A DNA stretch of 62,788 nucleotides from Oscillospiraceae bacterium. GTDB taxonomy: Bacteria > Bacillota_A > Clostridia > Oscillospirales > Oscillospiraceae. The translations under genes were made by a program, and so were the position numbers. Shown piece after piece: positions 7,213-15,456 of this stretch. How positions within the stretch are numbered: the first letter of the stretch is position 1; every line of letters begins with the position of its first letter. The stretch lies in NCBI GenBank assembly GCA_017627975.1, contig JAGAFT010000042.1:1-62788 (forward strand), written 5' to 3'. The notes under the pieces are model-generated. The model was not told where the DNA came from. It saw only the letters and a program-made list of their open reading frames with translations, and did not search any database.

Positions 7213-8541
7213 ATGAGCATTTTTGATGGCCTGTTCCGCTCCAGAGACAAGCCCCAGAACAGAACCGCAGGCAGTAGCTACGCTTTCTTCATGGGCAATT
7301 CGGTGGCGGGCAAATCCGTGACCGAACGCTCCGCCATGCAGATGACTGCCGTCTACAGCTGCGTCCGCATCCTGGCGGAAGCAGTAGCTGGCCTCCCGCT
7401 CCATCTCTATCGGTACAAGGATGACGGCGGCAAGGAAAAGGCAACGGATCATCCGCTGTACCTGCTCCTGCATGACGAGCCGAATCCGGAGATGAGTTCC
7501 TTTGTCTTCCGGGAGACGCTCATGACGCATCTGCTCCTGTGGGGCAACGCCTATGCCCAGATCATCCGCAACGGAAAAGGCGAAGTCATGGCCCTGTATC
7601 CGCTTATGCCGAACAAGATGTCGGTGGACCGGGACGAAAACGGGCAGCTGTATTACACCTACACCCGCTCAGCCGAAGAGGCAAAGACGGCGGAAAACGG
7701 GCGTGTGATCCTGCTCCCGAAGGATGTGCTGCATATCCCTGGCCTCGGCTTTGACGGGCTGGTCGGATACAGCCCCATCGCCATGGCTAAGAACGCCATC
7801 GGCCTTGCCATCGCCACAGAGGAGTATGGGGCCAAGTTCTTTGCTAACGGCGCCGCTCCTTCCGGCGTGCTGGAGCATCCGGGGACGATCAAAGACCCCA
7901 GCCGGGTGCGAGAGGCATGGCAGTCTCAGTTCGGCGGCAGCGCCAACAGCGGCAAGATCGCCGTGCTGGAGGAGGGCATGAAATACACGCCCATCTCCAT
8001 CTCCCCGGAGCAGGCGCAGTTCTTGGAGACCCGCAAATTTCAAATCAATGAGATAGCTCGAATTTTCCGCGTCCCCCCTCACATGGTGGGCGACTTGGAA
8101 AAGTCGAGCTTTTCTAATATTGAGCAGCAGAGTCTGGAGTTCGTGAAATACACACTTGACCCATGGGTCGTCCGCTGGGAGCAGTCCATTGCACGCTCCC
8201 TTCTCTCGGATGATGAAAAGCGCGCATATTTCGTGAAGTTCAATCTGGAAGGTCTCCTCCGCGGTGACTATGCCAGCCGCATGAACGGTTACGCAACCGC
8301 CCGACAGAGCGGCTGGATGTCCGCCAATGATATCCGGGAACTGGAGAACCTTGACCGTATCCCGGCCGAGGAAGGCGGAGACCTGTATCTCATTAACGGC
8401 AATATGCTCCCGCTCAAACATGCGGGCGCTTTTGCACAAAGCAATTCTGAATCTGCAGGAGAGGAGGAAAACAATCCTGATGAAGCCAAAGACGAAGAAG
8501 TTCTGGACGTGGAAGAACCAGGCGGACGGAGACGAGGCTGA
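7213..8541 (+). CDS. Phage portal protein (HK97 type)
   Basis: The 442-residue protein forms the dodecameric DNA gate at one capsid vertex. Family hallmarks visible are VYSCVRILAEAVAGLPLHLY near the N-terminus, LLLWGNAYAQIIR, and the conserved FRVPPHMVGDLEKSSFSNIEQ segment before the clip and crown regions. The acidic tail overlaps the start of the protease gene by 62 bases in another frame. AGGAGGAG lies just upstream of the start. It is separated from terminase by the inverted hipB-hipA insertion. Confidence 0.95.
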   Translation: MSIFDGLFRSRDKPQNRTAGSSYAFFMGNSVAGKSVTERSAMQMTAVYSCVRILAEAVAGLPLHLYRYKDDGGKEKATDHPLYLLLHDEPNPEMSSFVFRETLMTHLLLWGNAYAQIIRNGKGEVMALYPLMPNKMSVDRDENGQLYYTYTRSAEEAKTAENGRVILLPKDVLHIPGLGFDGLVGYSPIAMAKNAIGLAIATEEYGAKFFANGAAPSGVLEHPGTIKDPSRVREAWQSQFGGSANSGKIAVLEEGMKYTPISISPEQAQFLETRKFQINEIARIFRVPPHMVGDLEKSSFSNIEQQSLEFVKYTLDPWVVRWEQSIARSLLSDDEKRAYFVKFNLEGLLRGDYASRMNGYATARQSGWMSANDIRELENLDRIPAEEGGDLYLINGNMLPLKHAGAFAQSNSESAGEEENNPDEAKDEEVLDVEEPGGRRRG

Positions 8542-9238
8542 GGTTAGGGTGCTTGAGCTCTACGGCACGATTGCCGAGGAAAGCTGGTTTGACGATGACA
8601 TTACTCCGGCAATGTTCCGCGAGGAGCTTTTTGCCGGAGACGGAGATGTCGTCATCTGGATCAACAGCCCCGGCGGCGACTGTATTGCCGCCAGCCAGAT
8701 CTATTCCATGCTCATGGACTACAAAGGCAATGTTACGGTCAAGATCGACGGCGTGGCTGCTTCTGCCGCGTCCGTTATCGCCATGGCCGGTACGCAGGTC
8801 CTGATGGCGCCGACAGCGCTCATGATGATCCACAATCCCATGACCGTCGCTTTCGGTGACCACACGGATATGCAGAAGGCTATTGAGATGCTGGACGAGG
8901 TAAAAGAAAGCATCATCAACGCCTACGAGATCAAGACCTGTCTGTCCCGTGCGAAACTGTCTCACCTCATGGACAGCGAGACCTGGATGAACGCCAACAA
9001 GGCCGTTGAGCTCGGTTTTGCCGACGACATCCTGACCGACGAGAAGCTGGCGGTCGATGTGCCCGCCTACGCTTTCTCCGGCAGAGCCGTGGAAAACGCT
9101 CTGCTCAACAAGATCACCGCAAAGATCGGGCCTGCCGTGAAAGCCGAGCCCAATCCGGCCGCTCCGGAGGAACCGGAGACCACACCCGGCCGCACCGTCG
9201 ATGAACTGATGGCGCGGCTCAATCTTATTAAGCCTTAA
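8480..9238 (+). CDS. Phage head maturation protease, ClpP-related
   Basis: The 252-residue protein is a ClpP-fold serine protease that processes the capsid scaffold during HK97-type head assembly. GDGDVVIWINSPGGDC is the oxyanion strand. GVAASAASVIAMAG holds the nucleophilic serine (the A-S-A-A-S region) and MMIHNPMTV holds the catalytic histidine. The C-terminal 50 residues are a proline/glutamate-rich linker with an amphipathic end. ATG 8480 was chosen because homology starts at MKPKTKKFWTWKNQ and GAGGAGG precedes it; this overlaps the portal gene. Confidence 0.9.
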   Translation: MKPKTKKFWTWKNQADGDEAEVRVLELYGTIAEESWFDDDITPAMFREELFAGDGDVVIWINSPGGDCIAASQIYSMLMDYKGNVTVKIDGVAASAASVIAMAGTQVLMAPTALMMIHNPMTVAFGDHTDMQKAIEMLDEVKESIINAYEIKTCLSRAKLSHLMDSETWMNANKAVELGFADDILTDEKLAVDVPAYAFSGRAVENALLNKITAKIGPAVKAEPNPAAPEEPETTPGRTVDELMARLNLIKP

Positions 9239-9250
9239 GGAGGGCACACA

Positions 9251-10348
9251 ATGAGCACTACCAACGAACTGCGCAATCAGCGCGCCCGCATCTGGGAGCA
9301 GGCCAAGGCCTTTCTGGATTCCCACCGCGACAAGAACGGCATCCTGACCGCTGAGGACACCGAGACCTATGAGCGCATGGAGCAGGACATCGTCAGCCTC
9401 GGCAAGGAGATCGAGCGCCAGGATCGGCTGGATGCCTTTGAGCGTGAGCTGAAGGCTCCCACCTCCGAACCCCTGACCAGCAAGCCCGACGGCGCCAAGG
9501 TCGACATGAAGACCGGCCGCGCGTCTGACGAGTATCGGAAGAATTTCTGGAATGCGCTGCGCTCCAAGTATCCTCTGCCCAGCGTCACCAACGCACTGCA
9601 GGTCGGCACCGATTCCGAGGGCGGTTATCTGGTCCCCGACGAGTTTGAGCGCACCCTGATCGAGGCTCTGGAGGAAGAGAACTTCTTCCGCCGCATTGCC
9701 ACCGTCATTCACTCCAACAGCGGCGACCGCAAGATCCCCGTCGTGGCGTCCAAGGGCACCGCGGGCTGGATCGATGAGGAAGGTCTGTATCCCGAGAGCG
9801 ACGATTCCTTCGGCCAGCTGTCCCTCGGCGCCTACAAGCTCGGCACCATGATCAAGATCTCCGAGGAGTTGCTGAATGACTCCGCTTTTGACATGGAGGG
9901 CTACATCACCCGCGAGTTTGCCCGCCGTATCGGCACTAAGGAGGAGGAATCCTTCTTCAGCGGCGACGGCACCGGCAAGCCCGTCGGCATTCTTGCCGAG
10001 AACGGCGGCGCGGAAGTCGGCGTGACCACCGCGTCCGGCACCGCTATGTGGCGTGGCACGACACCTACCTATTCCTTTACGCTGCCAGAGGGCGTGAGGC
10101 TTTCGGATTTTTCCACTGTGTATCTGACCTTTGCGCAAAATGGGAAAACCGTCTTGGAAAAAACAATAGATGAGCTGGAGCCTACGGATGATGGGTTCCG
10201 GCTTTTGTTTTCTCAGGCAGACACACTTTGTTTTTCTCCCGGCGCTGTAAAGATTCAGCTCCGAGCGCGCATGCCCGATGGGACGGCTGTCGCATCCAAT
10301 GTTATATCCACTACGGCGCAGGAGGTCTTAAAGGATGGCGAGATATGA
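9251..10348 (+). CDS. Major capsid protein fragment fused to a small tail-region protein
   Basis: Residues 1-265 are the N-terminal two thirds of an HK97-like major capsid protein: a helical delta domain (to ~100), then VGTDSEGGYLVPDEF and the GDRKIPVVASKGTAGWIDE fold up to FSGDGTGKPVGIL. At codon 266 (10046) the sequence switches to MWRGTTPTYSFTLPEGVRLSDF. I recognise this as the native start of a ~100-residue protein found near the baseplate genes of Clostridia phages. The rest of the capsid fold is missing. The two parts are in frame and the small gene has lost its own ribosome site. A deletion joined them; the product is unlikely to assemble. Confidence 0.85.
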   Translation: MSTTNELRNQRARIWEQAKAFLDSHRDKNGILTAEDTETYERMEQDIVSLGKEIERQDRLDAFERELKAPTSEPLTSKPDGAKVDMKTGRASDEYRKNFWNALRSKYPLPSVTNALQVGTDSEGGYLVPDEFERTLIEALEEENFFRRIATVIHSNSGDRKIPVVASKGTAGWIDEEGLYPESDDSFGQLSLGAYKLGTMIKISEELLNDSAFDMEGYITREFARRIGTKEEESFFSGDGTGKPVGILAENGGAEVGVTTASGTAMWRGTTPTYSFTLPEGVRLSDFSTVYLTFAQNGKTVLEKTIDELEPTDDGFRLLFSQADTLCFSPGAVKIQLRARMPDGTAVASNVISTTAQEVLKDGEI

Positions 10349-10617
10349 CGATACAAGTTGAACTGAAGGAAAAAGAATTCAGCTTTGATCTGGGTTTTTC
10401 AAAAGATAGCCGCTTTGATATTCATTTCTCTGAATCCTTTTCTCCGAGAGACATCGAGCCGTACTCCGGCGAGTATGAAGTGATTCCCAAGGTTGCGGAG
10501 CAATGCCTGCAGACGAGGGATCGGTGGATGAACAGGGATGTGACCGTCACGGCTATCCCGTACCACGAAGTGGAAAACATGCAGCGCGGCACGACCGCGA
10601 TTATAGGAGGCATTTGA
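10345..10617 (+). CDS. Phage tail-region protein, short
   Basis: The 90-residue protein starts in an ATGA overlap with the fused gene upstream. A beta-rich N-terminal half (IQVELKEKEFSFDLGF) is followed by YEVIPKVAEQCLQTRDRWM and the C-terminal motif VTVTAIPYHEVEN..GGTTAIIGG-like. The same ending occurs in the next protein (VTVAAIPYTESDNAAGG). It belongs to the distal tail/baseplate accessory set of Clostridia phages. No enzymatic signature is visible. Confidence 0.7.
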   Translation: MTIQVELKEKEFSFDLGFSKDSRFDIHFSESFSPRDIEPYSGEYEVIPKVAEQCLQTRDRWMNRDVTVTAIPYHEVENMQRGTTAIIGGI

Positions 10618-10620
10618 TTT

Positions 10621-11205
10621 ATGGCAAACCAGTACATCAACAAAGTAATCTACGGCAACCGGACGCTGATCGATCTGACCGGCGATACAGTCGAGGCTGG
10701 CAAGGTTTTGTCGGGCTACACTGCCCATGATAAGTCTGGCGCTCCCATCACCGGCACCTGTGCTTTTGATGTGGACTCTACGGATGGTACTGCCGCTGTA
10801 GCAGAGATTCTTGTGGGCAAGACCGCTTATGCCCGCGGCACCAAGCTCACCGGCACCATGCCGAATAACGGCTCTGTCAGCGGCGAGATCGATACCGTCA
10901 ATGGCGAATACACGATCCCGATGGGCTTTCATGACGGCTCGGGCAAGGTCGGCATTGCAGATACCGAAGCGGAGAAGATCGTCGCAGGCAATATCAAGTC
11001 CGGCGTCGAGATCCTCGGCGTCACCGGCACCTACAGCGGCGAGGAGATCACGGCCCAGAGCAAGAGCGTCACTCCGCGGACCACGTCGCAGACGGTTCAG
11101 CCGGACTCCGGCTATGATTACCTGTCAGCTGTCACGGTGGCGGCGATCCCCTACACCGAGAGCGACAACGCTGCCGGAGGCGTGACCGTGACCATCGGTG
11201 GCTGA
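10621..11205 (+). CDS. Phage tail/baseplate-associated repeat protein
   Basis: The 194 residues are built from modules. INKVIYGNRTLIDLTGDTV and SGYTAHDKSGAPITGT are at the N-terminus, GNIKSGVEILGVTGTY in the middle, and a VTP..TSQTVQPDSGYDYLS..VTV..IPY module at the end. These modules recur in Clostridia tail-fibre-like proteins and in the next gene, so they are probably stacked beta domains that present receptor-binding tips. No catalytic motif is seen. The ATG follows the previous stop by three bases. Confidence 0.75.
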   Translation: MANQYINKVIYGNRTLIDLTGDTVEAGKVLSGYTAHDKSGAPITGTCAFDVDSTDGTAAVAEILVGKTAYARGTKLTGTMPNNGSVSGEIDTVNGEYTIPMGFHDGSGKVGIADTEAEKIVAGNIKSGVEILGVTGTYSGEEITAQSKSVTPRTTSQTVQPDSGYDYLSAVTVAAIPYTESDNAAGGVTVTIGG

Positions 11206-11206
11206 T

Positions 11207-12205
11207 ATGGCGGTCAATAAAGTCTTTTACGGCACAACCGTGCTTGTGGATCTGACCGAGGACACCGTAACGCCACAATCGCTGCTGCTGGGTAATCGTG
11301 CGCATGCGGCTGACGGTACCGTTGTGAATGGCACGCTGACCGGGAGCCAGACCGGAGTCCTGGTCAAGATCCCGAATATAAGCTGCACATATGTATCCGG
11401 CACATCCGTCACGATCGATATCAGTAAGAGAACAGATATTTATCGGGACATCACGCTGGATCAGATCATTGTGGAGTTTACGCATCTGGGCTTCTACGCC
11501 TCCGGCCTTGTTTTCGGCGGCTCCATCAATGCCGACGTCAGCCTGCAGTACAATGCCAACACCGGGATCATCATGCTGACAACCTCGGCCACGGCGTTCA
11601 GCAATACTGTGACTTCCATTGTGACGGTGTATATCACGGAGCAGGCTCCGGAAGTCCCGAAAACCGCGCAGACGGTCAATGTGACGCCTTCTGCTACAAC
11701 GCAGACGATAACCCCGGACGCGGGATGTGAGCTGACAAGTGTGGAGGTGGCTCCGGTCACATCCAGCCTTATCAGCACGCTCGACTCAGATTTCCGGGCA
11801 TCCAATATACGGGCAGGCGTGGACATCCTCGGTCTGGTCGGCACGCTGAACCCCGAGGGAGGCTCCTTTGATCCAACGCCTTGGTCGGATGTGGAAGTAG
11901 GCCAGATCACGCCAAGCAGCGCCCAGAGCTCTTTTCCTGCTGATACGGGCAAGGGGACTCCGCTTGGTCTGATTATTTCCCTCGCAAATAAAAACGGCGT
12001 CTCCCAGACGACCAACTGCCTGATCAACGCGAGCTGGGCAGCAAGTCCGGCTCAGTCCGTGTATGCCAGGAGCGTCTGCTATGCCACATCCTACAGCACA
12101 TCTCAAACCACCAGCTATCCGACATACAGCAACGGCAGCTTTAACCTCTACCGCTCTCTGCGCGCCGGATGGACATACAACTACTGCATCATTTACGGAA
12201 ACTAA
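11207..12205 (+). CDS. Phage tail fibre-like protein
   Basis: The 332-residue protein is a paralogue of its neighbour. The N-terminus (NKVFYGTTVLVDLTEDTVT, NRAHAADGTVVNGTL) repeats the neighbour's first module, the middle has VTPSATTQTITPDAGCELTS, and a GVDILGLVGTL segment follows. The last ~130 residues are serine/threonine/tyrosine-rich (SVYARSVCYATSYSTSQTTSYP) and unlike the neighbour, as expected for a variable receptor-binding tip. ATG 11207 follows directly after the previous stop; a GTG at 11198 is in frame and would overlap it. Confidence 0.75.
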   Translation: MAVNKVFYGTTVLVDLTEDTVTPQSLLLGNRAHAADGTVVNGTLTGSQTGVLVKIPNISCTYVSGTSVTIDISKRTDIYRDITLDQIIVEFTHLGFYASGLVFGGSINADVSLQYNANTGIIMLTTSATAFSNTVTSIVTVYITEQAPEVPKTAQTVNVTPSATTQTITPDAGCELTSVEVAPVTSSLISTLDSDFRASNIRAGVDILGLVGTLNPEGGSFDPTPWSDVEVGQITPSSAQSSFPADTGKGTPLGLIISLANKNGVSQTTNCLINASWAASPAQSVYARSVCYATSYSTSQTTSYPTYSNGSFNLYRSLRAGWTYNYCIIYGN

Positions 12206-12218
12206 GGAGGAAAACATC

Positions 12219-12641
12219 ATGAAAGAATTCTGGAACACTATTCAGCTTGCATTCACTGCACTCGGCGGCTGGCTCGGCTACTTCCTCGGTGGCTGTGACG
12301 GCCTGCTCTACACCCTGCTTGCTTTTGTTGTTCTCGACTACATCACCGGCATCATGTGCGCTATCGCGGATCAAAAGCTCTCGTCCGGCGTGGGATTCCG
12401 CGGCATCTTCCGCAAGGTGCTGATCTTCGCTCTTGTCGGTGTTGGTCATCTGCTGGATGTGCAGGTGCTTGGCGCCGTAGGCGTGCTCCGTACCGCGGTC
12501 ATCTTCTTCTATCTTTCCAACGAGGGCGTCTCTCTGGTGGAGAATGCCGCCCACCTCGGCCTGCCCATCCCTGAGAAACTGAAAGCCGTTCTGGAGCAGC
12601 TGCACGACCGCGCAGAGAAGGACGGTGAAGGCGATGAGTAA
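12219..12641 (+). CDS. Phage holin
   Basis: The 140-residue membrane protein has hydrophobic segments at GGWLGYFLGGCDGLLYTLLAFVVLDYITG, KVLIFALVGVGHLLDV and VLRTAVIFFYLSNEG. The DYITGIMCAI and FYLSNEGVSLVENAA motifs are hallmarks of the holin_4 (phage/toxin-secretion) family. It makes membrane holes that release the endolysin. AAGGAGG at 12204-12210 lies upstream. Its end overlaps the endolysin start by eight bases. Confidence 0.92.
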   Translation: MKEFWNTIQLAFTALGGWLGYFLGGCDGLLYTLLAFVVLDYITGIMCAIADQKLSSGVGFRGIFRKVLIFALVGVGHLLDVQVLGAVGVLRTAVIFFYLSNEGVSLVENAAHLGLPIPEKLKAVLEQLHDRAEKDGEGDE

Positions 12642-13455
12642 AGCTTCGGATATCGTTGCCATTGCTCTGGCGGAGGTCGGCTATCGGGAGAAAGCCACAA
12701 ATGCCGCGCTTGATGATAAGACCGCCAACGCAGGAGCCGCCAACTGGACCAAGTATGCCCGCGACCTTGCCGCCGCGGGCTATTATAATGGCAATAAGAA
12801 CGGCTACGCCTGGTGCGACGTATTCGTGGATTGGTGCTTCTTCATGGCTTACGGTGCGGTCGAGGGTCAGCGGATCCAGTGTCAGACCGGGCCGCTCGGG
12901 GCCGGCTGTATCTTCTCCGCACAGTACTATCAGCAGAAAGGGCGCTACGATAAAACGCCCAAGGTCGGCGATCAGGTTTTCTTCCAGACTGGCGGTCAAA
13001 TCGGTCACACCGGCATTGTGGTCGAGGTGACCGACAGCCTCATCGTGACGGTCGAGGGCAACAGCTCCGATCAGGTGAAGAAAAACACCTATAGCCGCTC
13101 TAATGGGTATATCGCCGGGTATGGGCATCCGCTTTACAGCGAGACCACCGAAGTACCGGTGAAAGAGCCCGATCCAATTCCCGAGCCTGTTGAGACACCC
13201 AACGACGGTGCCTGCGAAGTCACCCTGCCGCTTCTTCGAAATGGGGATAAAGGCACGGCAGTCAGCAATGCCCAAACCCTGCTCATCGCAAGGGGCTATT
13301 ATTGCGGCGGGAGGCGCTTTCTTGGCAAGGAGACCCCTGACGGGGACTTCGGCCCGTCTACGGAAAAAGCTGTGAAGAGCTTCCAGAGCCTCAAAAAGCT
13401 CCGGGTCGATGGGATAATCGGCACGGATGCCTGGCGGGCTCTTATCACCAGCTGA
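12634..13455 (+). CDS. Phage endolysin: CHAP amidase/endopeptidase with peptidoglycan-binding domain
   Basis: The 273-residue lysin has no signal peptide and relies on the holin. The N-terminal CHAP-like domain has the catalytic cysteine in YAWCDVFVDWCFF (~54) and the histidine in IGHTGIVVEV (~129), followed by VEGNSSD. A proline-rich linker (PVKEPDPIPEPVETP) leads to a PG_binding_1 domain: LLRNGDKGTAVSNAQTLL, then DGDFGPSTEKAVKSFQ. ATG 12634 has GGTGAAGG just upstream. Confidence 0.93.
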   Translation: MSKASDIVAIALAEVGYREKATNAALDDKTANAGAANWTKYARDLAAAGYYNGNKNGYAWCDVFVDWCFFMAYGAVEGQRIQCQTGPLGAGCIFSAQYYQQKGRYDKTPKVGDQVFFQTGGQIGHTGIVVEVTDSLIVTVEGNSSDQVKKNTYSRSNGYIAGYGHPLYSETTEVPVKEPDPIPEPVETPNDGACEVTLPLLRNGDKGTAVSNAQTLLIARGYYCGGRRFLGKETPDGDFGPSTEKAVKSFQSLKKLRVDGIIGTDAWRALITS

Positions 13456-13527
13456 CGTTAAGGTCGCAAGACCACACCGCATTTTCTCTGCATGGGGTAT
13501 GCGGCCTTATCTATACCATCATTTTCT

Positions 13528-13557
13528 GAAGGGCGGGGTTCCCGCCCTTCTTTCGTT
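13528..13557 (+). terminator. Terminator after the lysis genes
   Basis: GAAGGGCGGG-GTT-CCCGCCCTTC is a 10-bp perfect stem followed by TTTCGTTT. Confidence 0.6.
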
Positions 13558-13572
13558 TACAGGGGGAAAAGT

Positions 13573-14034
13573 ATGAATCCACATCAGAAGGCCGCCCTTC
13601 ACAACATGCGTTTGGAGAATGTCCCGCAGTCGGAGATCGCCGCCCGCCTGGGCATCTCTGTCAACACGGTCCGCTCTTATATTCGGCGCCACCCACTGTC
13701 GCATCTGGTGCAGGCCTGCCCAAACTGCGGAAAGCCCGTCTATTCCCGGGAGCGGCAGAAGAAAAAGAAGTTCTGCAACGACGCATGCCGCATGGCCTGG
13801 TGGAACAGTCACCTGGACCAGGTCAATCGGCGGGCATATTATCCGCTTGTCTGTCAAAACTGCGGAAAGGAGTTCTTGAGCTATGGAAACAAAAACAGAA
13901 AATACTGCTGCAGGGAGTGCTACTCCAACTCCCGCAGATCCGTACAGCCCAGAGAACCTGCTGTATTATCATACGTCCATGGCGCTGGTGGAGAATCTGG
14001 TGAAACGGGGCGTGCTTACGCAGGCGGACTATAA
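13573..14034 (+). CDS. Helix-turn-helix / double zinc-finger protein
   Basis: The 153-residue protein has an N-terminal sigma70-region-4-like HTH (VPQSEIAARLGISVNTVRSYI, ~20-40). A CPNCGK..CNDACR four-cysteine finger and a second CQNCGK..CCREC finger follow. Such proteins sit just before serine recombinases in many Clostridia mobile elements and may regulate excision. AGGGGGAAAA precedes the ATG. The last ~50 residues overlap the next gene in a different frame and look unconserved (GAGGESGETGRAYAGG), so the functional protein may end near residue 115. Confidence 0.75.
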   Translation: MNPHQKAALHNMRLENVPQSEIAARLGISVNTVRSYIRRHPLSHLVQACPNCGKPVYSRERQKKKKFCNDACRMAWWNSHLDQVNRRAYYPLVCQNCGKEFLSYGNKNRKYCCRECYSNSRRSVQPREPAVLSYVHGAGGESGETGRAYAGGL

Positions 14035-14104
14035 GAAAGCCTGCAGGATCCTGACCAAAAAATACGGTCTTTCGCCGGACAGTATTTTTGCTGAAATTGC
14101 TTGA
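13883..14104 (+). CDS. SHOCT-like small protein linked to recombinases
   Basis: The 73-residue protein has a polar start (METKTENTAAGSATPTPADP), a helix (PENLLYYHTSMALVENLVKRG) and a SHOCT-type C-terminus (LTQADYKKACRILTKKYGL). This small protein is a constant companion of paired serine recombinases in Firmicutes elements and may act as a directionality factor; that role is inferred. It overlaps the previous gene by 152 bases in another frame, and of the two overlapping sequences this one looks conserved. Confidence 0.8.
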   Translation: METKTENTAAGSATPTPADPYSPENLLYYHTSMALVENLVKRGVLTQADYKKACRILTKKYGLSPDSIFAEIA

Positions 14105-14163
14105 TATTCTGCGAATTCTATGGCTATATGGTAACACCAATTGATACAAAGGAGGCCCGAACA

Positions 14164-15456
14164 TTGGACACAGAAGTAAGGCAGGTCGTTTTTCGAGCGA
14201 TGCCTGCCAGGCTGACACGGGTGGCGGCATACGCGCGCGTCTCTACCGCAAAGGATGAAATGTTGCACTCGCTGTCCGCCCAGATCAGCTACTACAACGA
14301 CCTGATCCAGAACCACCCCGGCTGGCAGTTCTGCGGTGTGTACGCAGACAACGCCAAGAGCGGCACAAAAGATACCAGAGAGAATTTCCAACGTCTGCTG
14401 GAAGACTGCTTCGCCGGAAAAATCAATATGGTGATTACCAAGTCCATCTCGCGCTTTGCCCGCAACACGGTGACCCTGTTAGACACCGTCCGGGATCTCA
14501 AAGCCGCCGGGGTGGACGTCTTTTTTGAGGAACAGAACATTCACACAATGAGTTCTGACGGCGAGCTCATGATCAGCATTTTGGCAAGTTACGCCCAGGA
14601 AGAGAGCCTGTCAGCAAGCGAGAACCAGAAATGGCGGGTCAAGAAGAACTTTGAGGCTGGGATCCCCTGCGACCGCACACTCCTCGGATACCGCTTTGAG
14701 GGGGATCATTATGTGATCGAGCCGAAAGAAGCGGAGACTGTCCGACGCATTTATGAAATGTACCTTTCAGGCAAGGGCGTGCAGGCGATTGCGAACGAGC
14801 TAAACAGGGAGGGTGTGCCGACGCGGTTCGGCATGATGACCTGGCACATCGCCAGTGTGCAACGGATCCTGCGCAACTACACCTACACCGGGAACCTGAT
14901 CCTGCAGAAGACCTTCCGCGAAAATCATCTCACCAAAAAGAAGATGATCAACAAGGGCGAATACCCGCGCTTCCATGTAAAAGGCGCGCATGAGCCGATC
15001 GTCAGTATGGAGATGTTTGAAGCGGTGCAGGAGGAGGCGCGCCGCAGGGAAGAAAAGTACCGGCCGGATCGCGCCAAGCGAAAAGCCTATCCGTTTTCTG
15101 GCCTGATCGTATGCGGCTGTTGCGGAGACAGATACCGGCGAAAGACCACCCATGCCGGGCCGATCTGGATCTGCAAAACATACAACACCCTGGGTAAGGA
15201 CATGTGCCCGTCCAAGGCGATCCCGGAGCCGACGCTTGAAGAACTGACAGTGGATGTCCCTATTGGTGATTTAACGGCAATCAGAGCGGAGCAAGGCAAC
15301 CGGGTGGTGTTCTGCTTCAAGGATGGCCACGAAACCGTTAAACAGTGGGCAGACCGCTCCCGAGCCGAGAGCTGGACGCCGGAGATGAAAGAGGAAGCAC
15401 GCCAGCTAGCCCTGGAGCAGCATAGAAAAGCAGGAGGCCCGACATGCCAGTCCTAG
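14164..15456 (+). CDS. Serine recombinase, first of a tandem pair
   Basis: The 430-residue site-specific recombinase has VAAYARVSTAKDE with the nucleophilic serine at the N-terminus, SRFARNTVTLLDTV (catalytic arginines) and ILASYAQEESLSASEN (helix E). The Recombinase domain begins at YRFEGDHYVIEPKEA, and a zinc ribbon (CGCCGDRY...C) follows. It lacks the C-terminal coiled coil of large integrases; instead it ends in NRVVFCFKDGHE..WTPEMKEEAR. Start TTG 14164 was chosen because AAAGGAGG lies eight bases upstream. An ATG at 14128 is in frame but has no ribosome site. Confidence 0.88.
   Translation: MDTEVRQVVFRAMPARLTRVAAYARVSTAKDEMLHSLSAQISYYNDLIQNHPGWQFCGVYADNAKSGTKDTRENFQRLLEDCFAGKINMVITKSISRFARNTVTLLDTVRDLKAAGVDVFFEEQNIHTMSSDGELMISILASYAQEESLSASENQKWRVKKNFEAGIPCDRTLLGYRFEGDHYVIEPKEAETVRRIYEMYLSGKGVQAIANELNREGVPTRFGMMTWHIASVQRILRNYTYTGNLILQKTFRENHLTKKKMINKGEYPRFHVKGAHEPIVSMEMFEAVQEEARRREEKYRPDRAKRKAYPFSGLIVCGCCGDRYRRKTTHAGPIWICKTYNTLGKDMCPSKAIPEPTLEELTVDVPIGDLTAIRAEQGNRVVFCFKDGHETVKQWADRSRAESWTPEMKEEARQLALEQHRKAGGPTCQS

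Noticed and set aside
8414..10138. A 574-codon open frame on the minus strand opposite protease and capsid genes
   Set aside because: Antisense shadow of two recognised phage genes with no ribosome site or recognisable domain.
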